Positions 24,097 through 35,200 of a stretch of DNA of 64,000 nt are shown one piece after another. The notes under the pieces are model-generated. The model saw nothing but the letters and a program-made list of their open reading frames with translations. It made no database searches and had not been told where the DNA came from. The stretch is from Raphanus sativus (lineage: Eukaryota; Streptophyta; Magnoliopsida; Brassicales; Brassicaceae), in NCBI RefSeq assembly GCF_000801105.2, contig NC_079514.1, positions 6,076,001 to 6,140,000 on the forward strand, in the 5' to 3' direction. A program made the position numbers and the translations under genes. Every line of letters begins with the position of its first letter. The stretch's first letter is position 1.

Positions 24097-24299
24097 CTTT
24101 ATTGAGAAGAGGAAGAAGAAGAAGAAGAAGTGGCAGAGTTGTAATTAAAGGGAAGAAGGAGAGTCTTGCTTTTCTTTGGTAACGTAATAAGATCGCAGAG
24201 ATCGAGAGGATCTTTAGTTGTTCAGTTACTTCCTTCTCTCCCTCTGTTCTTTTTTCCTTTCTCTTTTTTTTTGGCTTTCTTTTTTGAGTCAATTGCGTC

Positions 24300-25678
24300 A
24301 AAATCCTAAAAGAAACTAGTAATTAACAAACTACCTATGATACAAATTATGGGGACTTTAGGAAAACCGAAATGACAAAACAGTCCTCATATGACTTAGG
24401 AAACAACGTAGAGTAGACCACGACTTATAGATTAGAAGCTAAAATAATTTTAAAAACAATTGTGGAGATTTTTAAACATTAAACAATGTTTTTATTTTCA
24501 TCTCTCTCTCTTTTTTTTTTTTGAAACACTTTCATCTCTCTCATTATCGTTGTTTTCTTTCATCATCTTCATCTCCTATTTCCTTTTTTTTCCAATGAAT
24601 CTAAACAAAGAAAAAAGATTATGAGTTCCAAACAATTCATGTGTTCATATGTTCTTCTGTTTTTTCTCTCCATTTTCTTCCTTTGCATAATCGTTTCTCA
24701 CCCAACATTCGTCAACACAGTCCCAAATAAGATTCTGAGTTCTCTCCCATAGTTTTTTTTTTGAGAAAAAAGTTCTCTCCCATAGTTAGTTTCGAAGATT
24801 CTTTGGGTCACTCTCCGACGATCAAAACGGTAGCGGCTTTGAACTAGTTTGCGCAGATACCGAGCAGAGATCTCATGTCAGCGTTTCATCACATAAAAGT
24901 GTCTTCATCTTGCGAAATGCTATTTTGGTAACAGAGCCACTCAAAGCACTTTCGGTGTCAAAGAGTGAGGAATTTTTTTTACCGTAGATAGTTTACTAAA
25001 TGAATGTTCTTATTTGGTCTTTGATAAAGCTATAATTTCTTATTTTTTCAGGAGATGGTTTCTTGTTCGTCTTTGGCGAGGTGAGTGTAACGTTACTATA
25101 AATGGTATATGCCAAATGAAATCGATTGTGACATATACCACTTAGATAACATTATTGTTAACCGGTTAAATAGAATACTGTAAATGTTACTTATAGTAGT
25201 AACCGGAAAACAATATTGGTAACATGTTAAGTACTTGTTTGCTTCGTTATATTTATTATTGATTGTTCCATCAATTATTTGTCTGTAATTTTTTGATGTC
25301 ATATGCTAATAAGTTTCTCTAGAAGTATACTTAACAAACATAAGGCTATGCAGGTATTAGACAATTGCGAACCCAACAAACAACACACCCCCCCCCACCC
25401 CCGCCCGCTCCCATCACACAAGATGAGAATATCTTCCTAACATCACAAGAGAAAGAAACCTCAACAACACTGAGCCAACTATGCTAAAGTTGACATTAGG
25501 AGATTGAGCCAAATGGATGGAAGAAGCAGCTACGAAGGGGAAGGACACATCCTCCGAAGGAAGTGAGACAAATGGTGGGTGTTAAATGAACGTGGAGCTG
25601 GAAAATCAATGCTGCATACTATTGTTATATATTAGTTTATACTTAAGTGTCAGGACGGTGGGTGCAATTTTTGAAAAT
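24300..25678. other. Intergenic, no gene seen
   Basis: AT-rich spacer upstream of the JmjC gene. It holds CT-rich and T-rich runs (24490-24600) and a C-rich stretch (25388-25412). No ORF with domain content. Confidence 0.45.
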
Positions 25679-26427
25679 GGTTATAAGAAAGTTTATCCAG
25701 TTTTGTGATGTTTTTGGAGTGTTACACTTTCTTGTAACTGTCTAATTAATGTTTCCAATGACGTAAAACAGTAGGAATAGCAGAGAATTAATAAATCAAA
25801 GGCTGTAGAAGTCTGAGACATACAAAAATCAAAGGCTGGAATTAATGGCGAATAAGAGAAAATATCTTTATTTACATAAAAAAATATTGTATTGACGAGA
25901 GAGACTGAAAGCTTAGTTCGTTGGTGTGAGCACGCGAAGGGTGAATGTTGAATCTCTGAACATTGAGAAAGACTTAGTGTTTAAAATATGATGTATTTTT
26001 CTTTTCGGAAGTATAGGTGCTGAAGCCTTTTTGGTCGGTTACATAAAAGTTTAACTTGTTTTGGGAAGTTTTTGTGGCTAAGCTTTCTTTTAACCGTCTA
26101 TAAACATTTTAAAGATGTCAGTATGTTTTTTGAAAACTGTTACAGGAGAGGTTAGCGAGGTGTCAGATTACTTTGGTTTGACAAACTCTTTTATAACCAT
26201 TTATGTAATATAACCTTCGATGAATTACGTAACCACCCTGTCAAATTTTTCGGTAACAAAAAACTTTAGCTTGTTTCGAGATCTTTTTTGTGGCTAAATT
26301 TTCTTTAACCATATATGAACAGTTTCAAGGATGTGGTCTGTTTTCTGAAAACGGTTACATATGAGTTTAGCGAAATGTCGGATTATTTTGGTTTGTCAAA
26401 TCCTCTTGTAACCAATGTAATATATAA
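25679..26427 (+). repeat. Degenerate tandem repeat, about 214-bp spacing
   Basis: Units at about 26040-26215 and 26254-26427 share the same order of motifs: AACTTGTTTTGGGAAG-like, TTTTTGTGGCTAA, CTTT(T)AACC, TTCTGAAAACGGTTACA-like, TTAGCGA, and TTTGGTTTGTCAAA-like. A shorter, more diverged unit lies at about 25679-25770. No protein is encoded. The second unit abuts the minus-strand Helitron end at 26428. Confidence 0.6.
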
Positions 26428-27112
26428 CTAGATTTTGACCCGCGCTTTTGAAGCGCGGAATATTTTAACATGAAAAATTTCACTAATAATTTAACAAATA
26501 TTTTAGTAATTTTTAAAGAGTGTGTATTTAAAATATTTTTGCATTTAAATCATTATTTTTAAATTCAACCCGATTGTGATTATACCGGTTAATCCGGAGA
26601 TCTGACAATTCGATTTATGTTTTTAAAATATTCATATTAAAAATCACTAAAACCCGAGACTAACCGATTGAACTGATGGATGACCGATATGTAATCTAAT
26701 TGGATTTAAATTGTAATAGTTTCATAATTTGTAATCTTATAATCGAAATTTTAAAGTTCACTATTTTGCAATTTATGAAATTATGACGTTTCTACAAAAT
26801 TTTAAAGAGAAAATGATAGATATAAAATAATTAAGATTAATTATTGTATTATTTGGAAACATTGATAATAATATAAAAATATATTGTTTGGAAACATTGA
26901 TAGTAGTATAAAGAAATAAGTATATTGTTTGGAAACGTTGATAGTAGTATAAAAAATAAGTATATTGTTTGGAAACATGAATAGTAGTATAAAGAAATGA
27001 ACATTAGTGATTTAATATATGTTTAACTATAAAGTATAAATGTGTATTTAATTTAAAAACTTACAAAATAAATGTTAGGTCCAACAGAATGTTTCTGTTT
27101 TAATAAGATAGA
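26428..27112 (-). mobile_element. Nonautonomous Helitron (minus strand)
   Basis: On the minus strand the element begins TCTATCTTATTAAAACAG, a Brassicaceae Helitron 5' end. It finishes with the hairpin CCGCGC/GCGCGG (26440-26458), then GTCAAAAT and CTAG. It is inserted between A and T, as Helitrons do. The interior is AT-rich and non-coding, with a repeated GTTTGGAAACATTGATAGTA-like motif (26885-26990). Confidence 0.85.
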
Positions 27113-27836
27113 TCTTCAGTTGTAGTCACAGTTAATCTTGTGGATGTATAGCCACAGATGAAAAATGTATTTTGTACAAAGAAACATGATCACGAGAGAT
27201 AACCATAGAAAAAGTGTAGCAAGTTTAAGAAATCAACAAACATGTTTAACTGTCAGCTCCATCACCAACTGTCACACACTTCATGAATCTCAAAGCGATC
27301 ATAGCGAAAACTGAACAAATAAACAAAAAAACTAAAAATTTGATCGTTTTAGATCTTCAAAAACAGATCCTTGAATTGGAGAACCTCTGTTAATTTTCTT
27401 CTTTTTCTTTGTCTTGCTGTTCGATCTCAATAGACCATCTGGAAATTCCTGCGAAGATTCAAAAGAAGCAAACTCTCCCACGAATTAAAAACACCTATTA
27501 ATCTAAAAAGAGAGAATAAGCAACAACAACAACAACAAAAGAAGGTGACAGAAACGAAAAAGCAACATTTCTACAGCTAGATTTTTTTGTGCCCAAAGGC
27601 AAGCGTCGTCACCACAAACTCCTTAATTAACCACAACCACCATCAAACGCGACATCCTCCCCCGTGATCACCGTCATCCTGCTGTCAAAAATAGTAAAAT
27701 GGTGGAAGTTACTTCGTTACAAAAAAATATCCACTAAACCCGTTGAGAATCAATAGTATGACACAACATTTACATGGTATCAAACTGGGTGAAAGGAAAA
27801 GAGAAATCAGATTTAAGAGTGGAGTCATGAAACTAA
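27113..27836. other. Spacer between two Helitrons
   Basis: No gene is seen. It contains a short (CAA)n run at 27521-27537. It may be host sequence or captured DNA, but no boundary supports either reading. Confidence 0.35.
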
Positions 27837-28886
27837 TCTATATTATTAAAAGAGAAGTACCCATATAAAATACCCCTTAGTTTTCACTTTTATTTACAAT
27901 GGTATGCCACTGATATTAAATAATATTTCCTATTTTAATGCTGTCTTTTCCACTTCAATTAATGTGTTTTCCAAATTAAATTTAAATTAAATACAAAATT
28001 AAATAATTCTTCATATTTTAATGCTTTGTCTTTTCCACTTATATTAATGTGTTTTCCAAAATTAAATTTGAATTAAATACACTTCATTAACTTCTCTATT
28101 AAATCAATGTCAAATTAAAAAAATACATTTTTATTAGACAAACGATTCTGGAAATTATAATATCAACTTTTCATTTAAAAAATTTGAACGAAAAAATATT
28201 AGCAAATTTGAACCGAAACTAGATAATATCCAAACGGATTTACCATTTTGGTATCTAGAGAACCATAACCAAACTTCATCCGAACGAAATATTTCGGATA
28301 TTCAAATGTATTTAAATCATATTTATATACTTCGATATGTTAGCTATTTTTCGAATTAATATCCAAGATATAAGCTATTTTAAGATGGTTAAAATATTTG
28401 AAATATAAAAAATAATCAAAAGTAAACATTTTAAAGTAGATAAACAACAATCAAAACTCCAAAAATATTTAAAATATATATTTATTCTTCATCCAAATAT
28501 TCAAGTTAAATCTATTTTAATTTTTAATTTAGGTACTTTGGCTTACATTACTCAAATTTACATGTTATATTATTTTTATTTTTAGATTTAGGGAAATTTA
28601 AAGATATATAAATTTTGAAAATTCAAAAATAGTTTAAACGGGTTATCAAACCCGCAAAGATCTGAATCAAACCGGAACCAAAGTTTATAAATACCCGAAT
28701 AGAGCTAGAATCTTTAAACTCAAAAAACTCAAATCCGAATAGATTTTAACCGAATTCGAGTGGATATCCAAATACCCACCCCTAACTTAGTCAATATAAA
28801 ACGTTAAATATTATAAATATATTATTTAGTATAAAAAAACTAAAACTGAAATTAATATCCGTGCGGTCGCACGGGTCAAGATCTAG
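27837..28886 (+). mobile_element. Nonautonomous Helitron (plus strand)
   Basis: It starts TCTATATTATTAAAAGAG, the standard 5' end. It finishes with the hairpin CCGTGCGGTCGCACGG (28859-28874), then GTCAAGAT and CTAG, followed by T. The left flank ends in A. It is about 1.05 kb, AT-rich, with no Rep/helicase coding sequence. Confidence 0.88.
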
Positions 28887-29430
28887 TCAAGTATTTAAGA
28901 TAGAAAGAGATGAAGTACAGAAGTGGAATATAAAAGAGAAAGAGTAAAGGCTCTACAATAGTCTAGAATTTTAAAGATCAAGGAAAAGTTATAAATTCTA
29001 TTTTATTTTAACTTGTCTGACACAAAAAGTTTTCGTGTAAATTTGGTTTATCAAAAATAGAATTAAATAAAGATTGAGACTATATGCAAACGCTAGGTTA
29101 TCATCAGACACCGAATAGGGGTATATCGGTCATAAAAAAATTGACAAAACCTAAGTAAACACCAAATGTGTATTTACCTAATTATGAGATTTTCTTTGTA
29201 TACAGGGTGCAAATACTCTTCTTTTTTTTCCTTTGCAACCCTAATTTTATCATATTTATTTGGGGATTTACTGGTTTTATAAACAATCAAATATCTTTTG
29301 CTACTGATTTTGGTTTTCCACTGCATATGATTAAAATTTCTAATTTCAATAGTTTAGTTTTTTTTTTGGTGCAATTCAATAGTTTAATTTTTAGTCGTGT
29401 GTTAACTTTCGGTAAGCCAAAAAATATTTA
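28887..29430. other. Intergenic, no gene seen
   Basis: AT-rich spacer. The longest open frame (29168-29431) is phenylalanine-rich low-complexity sequence without a domain and is not called. Confidence 0.4.
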
Positions 29431-29744
29431 GGCTTCAATTGGTGACTGTGTAAATAATGAAGGGAGATAACTGCAAAGAAATTTGAACAAAATTTCATTT
29501 ACTGAATTGAATTTAAAAAAAAAAATTGAACAAAGAAGAATTATTGTTTTCCACTTGTTCCCCATCAAGATTAGAGGATGAAATATTTGTTAAAGAATTC
29601 CTACGTATATGAAGAAAAAAAGATGAATATAGTAGGTCCCGTGTATTAACAATTTGACAAAACATTCAACCTAATTGGTAACAATTTGAAAGAACAACCA
29701 ATTCATCACTTTTTTTTCCTAAAGTAGTGTCACCAATTGAAACC
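29431..29744. mobile_element. Harbinger-type MITE with 16-bp inverted ends
   Basis: The ends are GGCTTCAATTGGTGAC and, inverted, GGTTTCAATTGGTGAC, flanked by TTA on both sides. The element is 314 bp and non-coding. The 3-bp TTA target duplication fits PIF/Harbinger. Confidence 0.82.
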
Positions 29745-30156
29745 TTAATTTAAATATTATGTAACGTATGTGATTTTTTTAATAATGTAGATTAAAGAAT
29801 TAATTCATTTTAAATTAAAGATATTTTCACTATAGTAGAAATCATGTATCGTAATGGATCAAGCTTAACATTTATTAACTTTTATCAAAACAAAAAATTC
29901 CTTTAGTTAGTTGTTTTCTATGATAAAGCTAAATTTTGGGGATATATTAAAATTTTATTGAAATCATTTGGTAATATCATTTGTTAATATGAAAGTTTAC
30001 TTTTGAAAATAATTATTTAACAATACATTTATTCAATATATTTATTAATAAAAATTTCAAGCATCGTATTAAAAAAATTCAGTCATTACTATTCAAAAAT
30101 TATATAGTTTTTTTTACATATAAACTCTAAAATTATATGGATCTTACATTTATTAC

Positions 30157-30902
30157 TAGGCCTGGGCATAAAATCCGGAACCCGAAATCCGAACCGAACC
30201 CGAACCGAAAGACCCGACCCGTTATCCGACCCGAAATGTAAAAATATCCGAACGGGTCTTGTAGGGTGGTATAAAAAATATCCGAACCCGAAGTGTTATT
30301 AACCGAACCCGAACGGATAATCCGAAAAACCTGAAACTAATAGTTAATATAAATATTTTGATATATATATATATATAAGTATTTTAGTTATTAAATTTAA
30401 TATTCGTGGTAATATGATATATAATAATAAATATTAACAATATTAAAAATATTTTAAGTACACAATTAGTTATAAATAAGTAATTTATAATCTGTTCATT
30501 GGAATAACAAGTCTACTCTCTATAATATAATGTATATTGTTTACAAATAATGTTTGTTTTTATACTTGATTTAATATTTTATTGTTATTTTAGCAATTTT
30601 ATGTGTGATAGATTAATTTTTATTAATTTAGTTGTTTTTCTTTATGTTTTTCTTTAAGTTTTTGTTTTTTTTTTATTTTGGTTATATCTGAACTGAACCT
30701 ATATAACCCGAATCCGAATGATATATGGTTACTTTATGGGTTTTAGGATGCAATATAATTTTTAACCAAACCGAAGTGTTATTATCCGAACCCGACCCGT
30801 ACTAATGAAATTTTACTATGGGACCTACGAGCGTAAACCCGAAAATCCGAAAATCCAAAAAATCCGATCCGAACGCCAACGGGTACCCGAACGCCCAGGC
30901 AT
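30157..30902. mobile_element. hAT-like nonautonomous element rich in CCGAACC repeats
   Basis: The ends are TAGGCCTGGGC and, inverted, ATGCCTGGGC. ATTTATTAC (9 bases; 8 suffice for hAT) is duplicated at 30148-30156 and 30903-30911. Dense CCGAACCCGAA-type sub-terminal repeats lie at both ends around an AT-rich core. It is related in design to the element at 51098-51771. No transposase. Confidence 0.75.
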
Positions 30903-30911
30903 ATTTATTAC

Positions 30912-32248
30912 TATTAAATTTTGATTTAATTTTACAAGGCTTATACGTTTGTTTGTAATGGCTTTTGTTGGGCCTTTAGTGCGATTTTATAAGTCGTAGT
31001 ATTTTGGGCCAGTTTGCCTGGCATTTTCAAATTTTTATAATGCTAGATTCTTCTGCACGGCTACTTTGTTGGCATGTCAGCTTTTGACCGGAAGCTTTTT
31101 TGAATAATGGAAAAAAATCGATGGTATTGCTCTTGTACTTGGATTTTTGACCAGTATAGTTCATGTTAACAGTTGTGTTGCAGCTGGTTAGACGAAAGTG
31201 AAAATAAACATCGACGAGAAATATAAATAGTTGACAAAGTCTATATTATGGAGTGAGGCCTACTTATTTTATTGGCGATTTAGCATTGATTGATGTAGTT
31301 CAATAGGTATAAACTTCGAACTGAAATAGTTTTAACATTAACCTATAAATAAGTGACAAGTCATGAAATAAAGGACACACAAAGTCACATTACTTAGTTT
31401 CGATCATACTTCTAATGTAGTTCAATAGGTACTTTTAAGAAACTCAAAGTCACATTGCTTTACACCGAATACGAAAAAAACATAACGCTATGCGTGCAAA
31501 AGACACATCTCTACTTTAGAGGTGCTTATCTTAACTTTTGAAATTGACTTTATCCAGACATTTTTTCCCCTGTGGATGGCTTGGACTTTCTATCCATGTG
31601 TGACTAAATTGGTCTTATAGATATTTTTTTTTTACAAAGGTATTGAAATTGAGCTTTTGTTTTTGCTTTTCTAGAAGAAAATTCTTTTGAAGAAAAACTT
31701 ATTAATATTATGGTCCAGCCATGATCGGATAATGTTTTTTATTTGACTTTAAAAATCCAGTTCACAAAAAGTATATGTGTTAGCATATTTACACATATTA
31801 GTAGTTTTCAAATATTTTATATTATATCCTTGTGATAAACAAACTACTAATTAAAGTATACTAAATTCTAATTTTGTTTACTTTGGACAAAGGCTAAAAT
31901 TACTTATTCTTTTATCTGAATCATTAATTTAAAAATAGTATGATATCATTGTTCGTACTTCGTATATAATTAAGGCCTTCCAAATTTATCTAGAATTATA
32001 TATCAGCCTTTCTTTTTTTTGTTCACAATATATCAGCCTTTCTACTCTTTAATATTCTCTGTAATATTTTATTGTTTTACTATAATGTTCTACAGTGTAT
32101 TTTTCTTTCTTTTTCTTTGTATAATTAGAGTGGGGAAAGCGGGATAACCCATCCTGATGTATAAATGACGTACAAATTACGTGGCCATCGACCATTTATA
32201 ACTACAGTATGTTATTATAGAAGCTTCTGGCCGTACGGACGACAAAAG
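30912..32248. other. Intergenic, no gene seen
   Basis: AT-rich spacer up to the LINE target site. A short phrase around TGTAGTTCAATAGGTA occurs twice (near 31295 and 31418), showing local duplication. No coding evidence. Confidence 0.4.
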
Positions 32249-32259
32249 TTCACTATCAA

Positions 32260-35200
32260 GAATAATATTCAAGAAGTTATGTGGAGCAGAATAATATTCA
32301 AGAAGTTATGAATGCAGTAGTTCCTGGGTGGAGGTTCGTTGGGAACTATTCTGCTGAGGCTGGAAATGGGCGAATTGTGGTCGCTTGGGATCCTATTATT
32401 TCAGTGATAATCTATTTTTCATCTCCCCAGTTGGTTTTGTGCGGTGTTCTGGATCCTCGGACAGGTCAATCATTTACCGCTGCCTTTGTCTATGCGAGAA
32501 ATCGGAGAGCACAAAGGCTTGAATTATGGAACATAATCAGAGAATTGGCAGGCATCAACAATCTTCGGGATTCTCCCTGGATTTTGATGGGAGACTACAA
32601 CCAAGTTCTATCTTCAGCTGAAATTTTTTCTAGTTCTTCCGTTCCTATTTGTCAACGCGGCCTACATGATTTCTCTGTTTGTCTGGAAGATACGGGCCTC
32701 TTTGACTTGGCTTTTCGAGGCTGTCAGTTCACGTGGTATAGTAAAAGCACTACTAGTCCTAAATCAAGAAAAATAGACCGGGCTTTGGTTAATGAATCTT
32801 GGGTGGAGCGTTACCCAGATTCATATGCTTTCTTTGATACTCCTGGTTCTTCGGATCACACTCCTTGCTTAATCTCCTTAGCAAATCAGCTTTCTCCTAG
32901 AAGATGCAGGTTCATTTATTTTACCATGTTTTCGACGCACCCTGACTATCAGCGGCTTATTGGAGAAGCGTGGTCTGTTTTGCCATCTTCATCATCGTCC
33001 ATGTCATGTTTGTATCAGAAGCTTCGATCGGTTAAGGCTTGCTGCAAATCTTTGAACCGGAATAGTTTTAGCAACATTCAAGTCAGAGCTAAAGAAGCTC
33101 GTACCCTTTTGGATCAGGTTCAGTTGCGGGCACTGTCTGACCCTTCTGTTCAAATTTTCGAGGAGGAATCGGAGGCTAGAGAATCCTGGATGTTTTATGC
33201 TAATGCTGAGGAGTCCTTTCTTCATCAGAAATCTCGGGTCAGATGGCTCTCCGTTGGTGATCTTAATACAGGAGTCTTTCACAAATATGTGAGGGCTCAT
33301 TTATCAAGGAATGTTATACATTACCTTTATGATAATATGGAGAGAAAAATCTTTGACTCAGTAACTTTAAAGAGCATGACTGTGCAGTTCTACAAGGATC
33401 TTCTTGGGTCAGCAAATACATCCATCACTCCCTTTTCAGTTGATCAAATCCGGACTATTCATCCATTTCGATGCTCCCAGTCGTTGGCTGATAAGCTGGT
33501 AGCTCTTCCAACAGCTGCCGAGATAAAAAGCGTAGTGTTTGATCTTCCTCGTAATAAGGCTCCGGGGCCTGACGGTTTTTCTGTGGAGTTTTTCGTCACC
33601 TCGTGGGACTTGGTTGGGTCTGATCTTGTTGCAGCAGTCAAAGATTTTTTCATTAACCCCAGCCTTTCACGCCAGGTCAATTCCACTGTCATTTCTCTTC
33701 TGCCTAAGGTTCCAGGTGCTGCTAAATTATCCCAGTTTCGGCCTATTTCCTTGTGCAATACAGTCTACAAAGTGATTGCTAAAATCATTGGAGCTCGCCT
33801 GAAGCTCATCACTCCTCTAGTGGTCCAGAGGAATCAGGTAGGATTTGTGAAAGGGAGATTGTTGTGCGAAAATGTGCTTCTTGCCTCCGAACTCGTAGCT
33901 GATTTCAACAAGCCAGGAAGAACTACCAGGGGTTGTTTGCAGATAGACATCACTAAAGCGTACGATAATGTCGACTGGAATTTCATGTTGAATATTCTAG
34001 AGGCTTTCAACTTACCTGGGGATTTTATCAGTTGGATTCGGAGTTGTATTTCTTCGCCTCATTACTCTGTTGCTTTCAATGGGGAGCTTGTTGGTTTCTT
34101 TCCCGGGAAAAAGGGTCTCCGTCAAGGAGATCCTATCTCGTCCTCCTTATTTGTTATGGCAATGGACATCTTATCGAAGAATCTGGATGCAGCAGCGCAG
34201 AACCGCATGTTCACTCCTCATCCTAAAGGGCGTTATCCCTTGGTTACTCACTTATGTTTCGCGGATGACATGCTTATCTTTTTTGACGGGAGCGAGGACT
34301 CCATTCAGGCTATCATGCAGGTCTTAAATACTTTCTATATGGGATCTGGACTTGGTCTTAACTTGTCAAAAACTGGACTATTTTTGGATGGCCAGAATCA
34401 TCAGGCAGCGAAGGCTGTGGCAGATCGGTTCGGATGTTCTCTAGGGATTCTTCCAGTCCGTTATTTGGGAGTTCCCTTGATGCCTCACAACCTCAGGCCT
34501 CAAGACTATCAGCCTCTAGTCGATAGAGTGAGGAAAAAGATTACTTCTTGGGCTGTTAGAAAGTTATCGTTTGCTGGAAGGCTTGTTTTAATTCAGTCCG
34601 TGCTATATGGTATGTTCAATTTCTGGGCTTCAGTGTTTCCGTTGCCTAAAGGTTGTATAGACGCTATTGAGAGGTTGTGCAATGCATTTTTGTGGAGTGG
34701 AGGGCCTGACTCAGCAAGAGGCGCCAAGGTCTCTTGGGAAGCCGTTTGCACCCCAAAATCCGCGGGTGGTCTCGGGTTACGTCGCCTGGAAGCATCAAAT
34801 ACAGTTTTTGGGTTAAAGCTAATCTGGTTGCTCTTTGCTGCGACTGGATCTTTGTGGGTTGCGTGGGTGAAGGAGCATTTACTTGCAGGGAAAATATTTT
34901 GGACGACAGATTTTGACACTTCTGGTTCCTGGTTATGGCGGAGGTTAATGAAGCTGAGACCGATAGCTCGTCCCTTTCTGGTATGTCGGGTTCACACTGG
35001 TTTGGAAGCTCTCTTTTGGCACGATGACTGGACAGGTTTAGGCCCCCTTATTGATATCTCTGGCGCAAATGGACCTAGAGTTCTTGGACTGACCACTCTT
35101 GCTACTGTCTCCGAAGCCATCTCAGGTGATTCTTGGGTATTACCTAGAGGCCGTCATCGAATTACTCAAACCATTCGAGCCTGCTTACCTTTAAATCCCC

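Noticed and set aside
23595..24182. Serine- and leucine-rich plus-strand ORFs opposite the JmjC gene
   Set aside because: They are antisense shadows of the Lys/Arg-rich first exon and the CT-rich leader.
25388..25412. C-rich tract as a possible structured or regulatory element
   Set aside because: Short, irregular, and no neighbouring promoter or gene gives it a role.
32281..32307. Non-ATG start of the LINE open frame at 32281
   Set aside because: The frame there begins with GTG, which is not a normal nuclear start in plants. It is simply the truncated upstream part of ORF2; the first in-frame ATG is at 32308.
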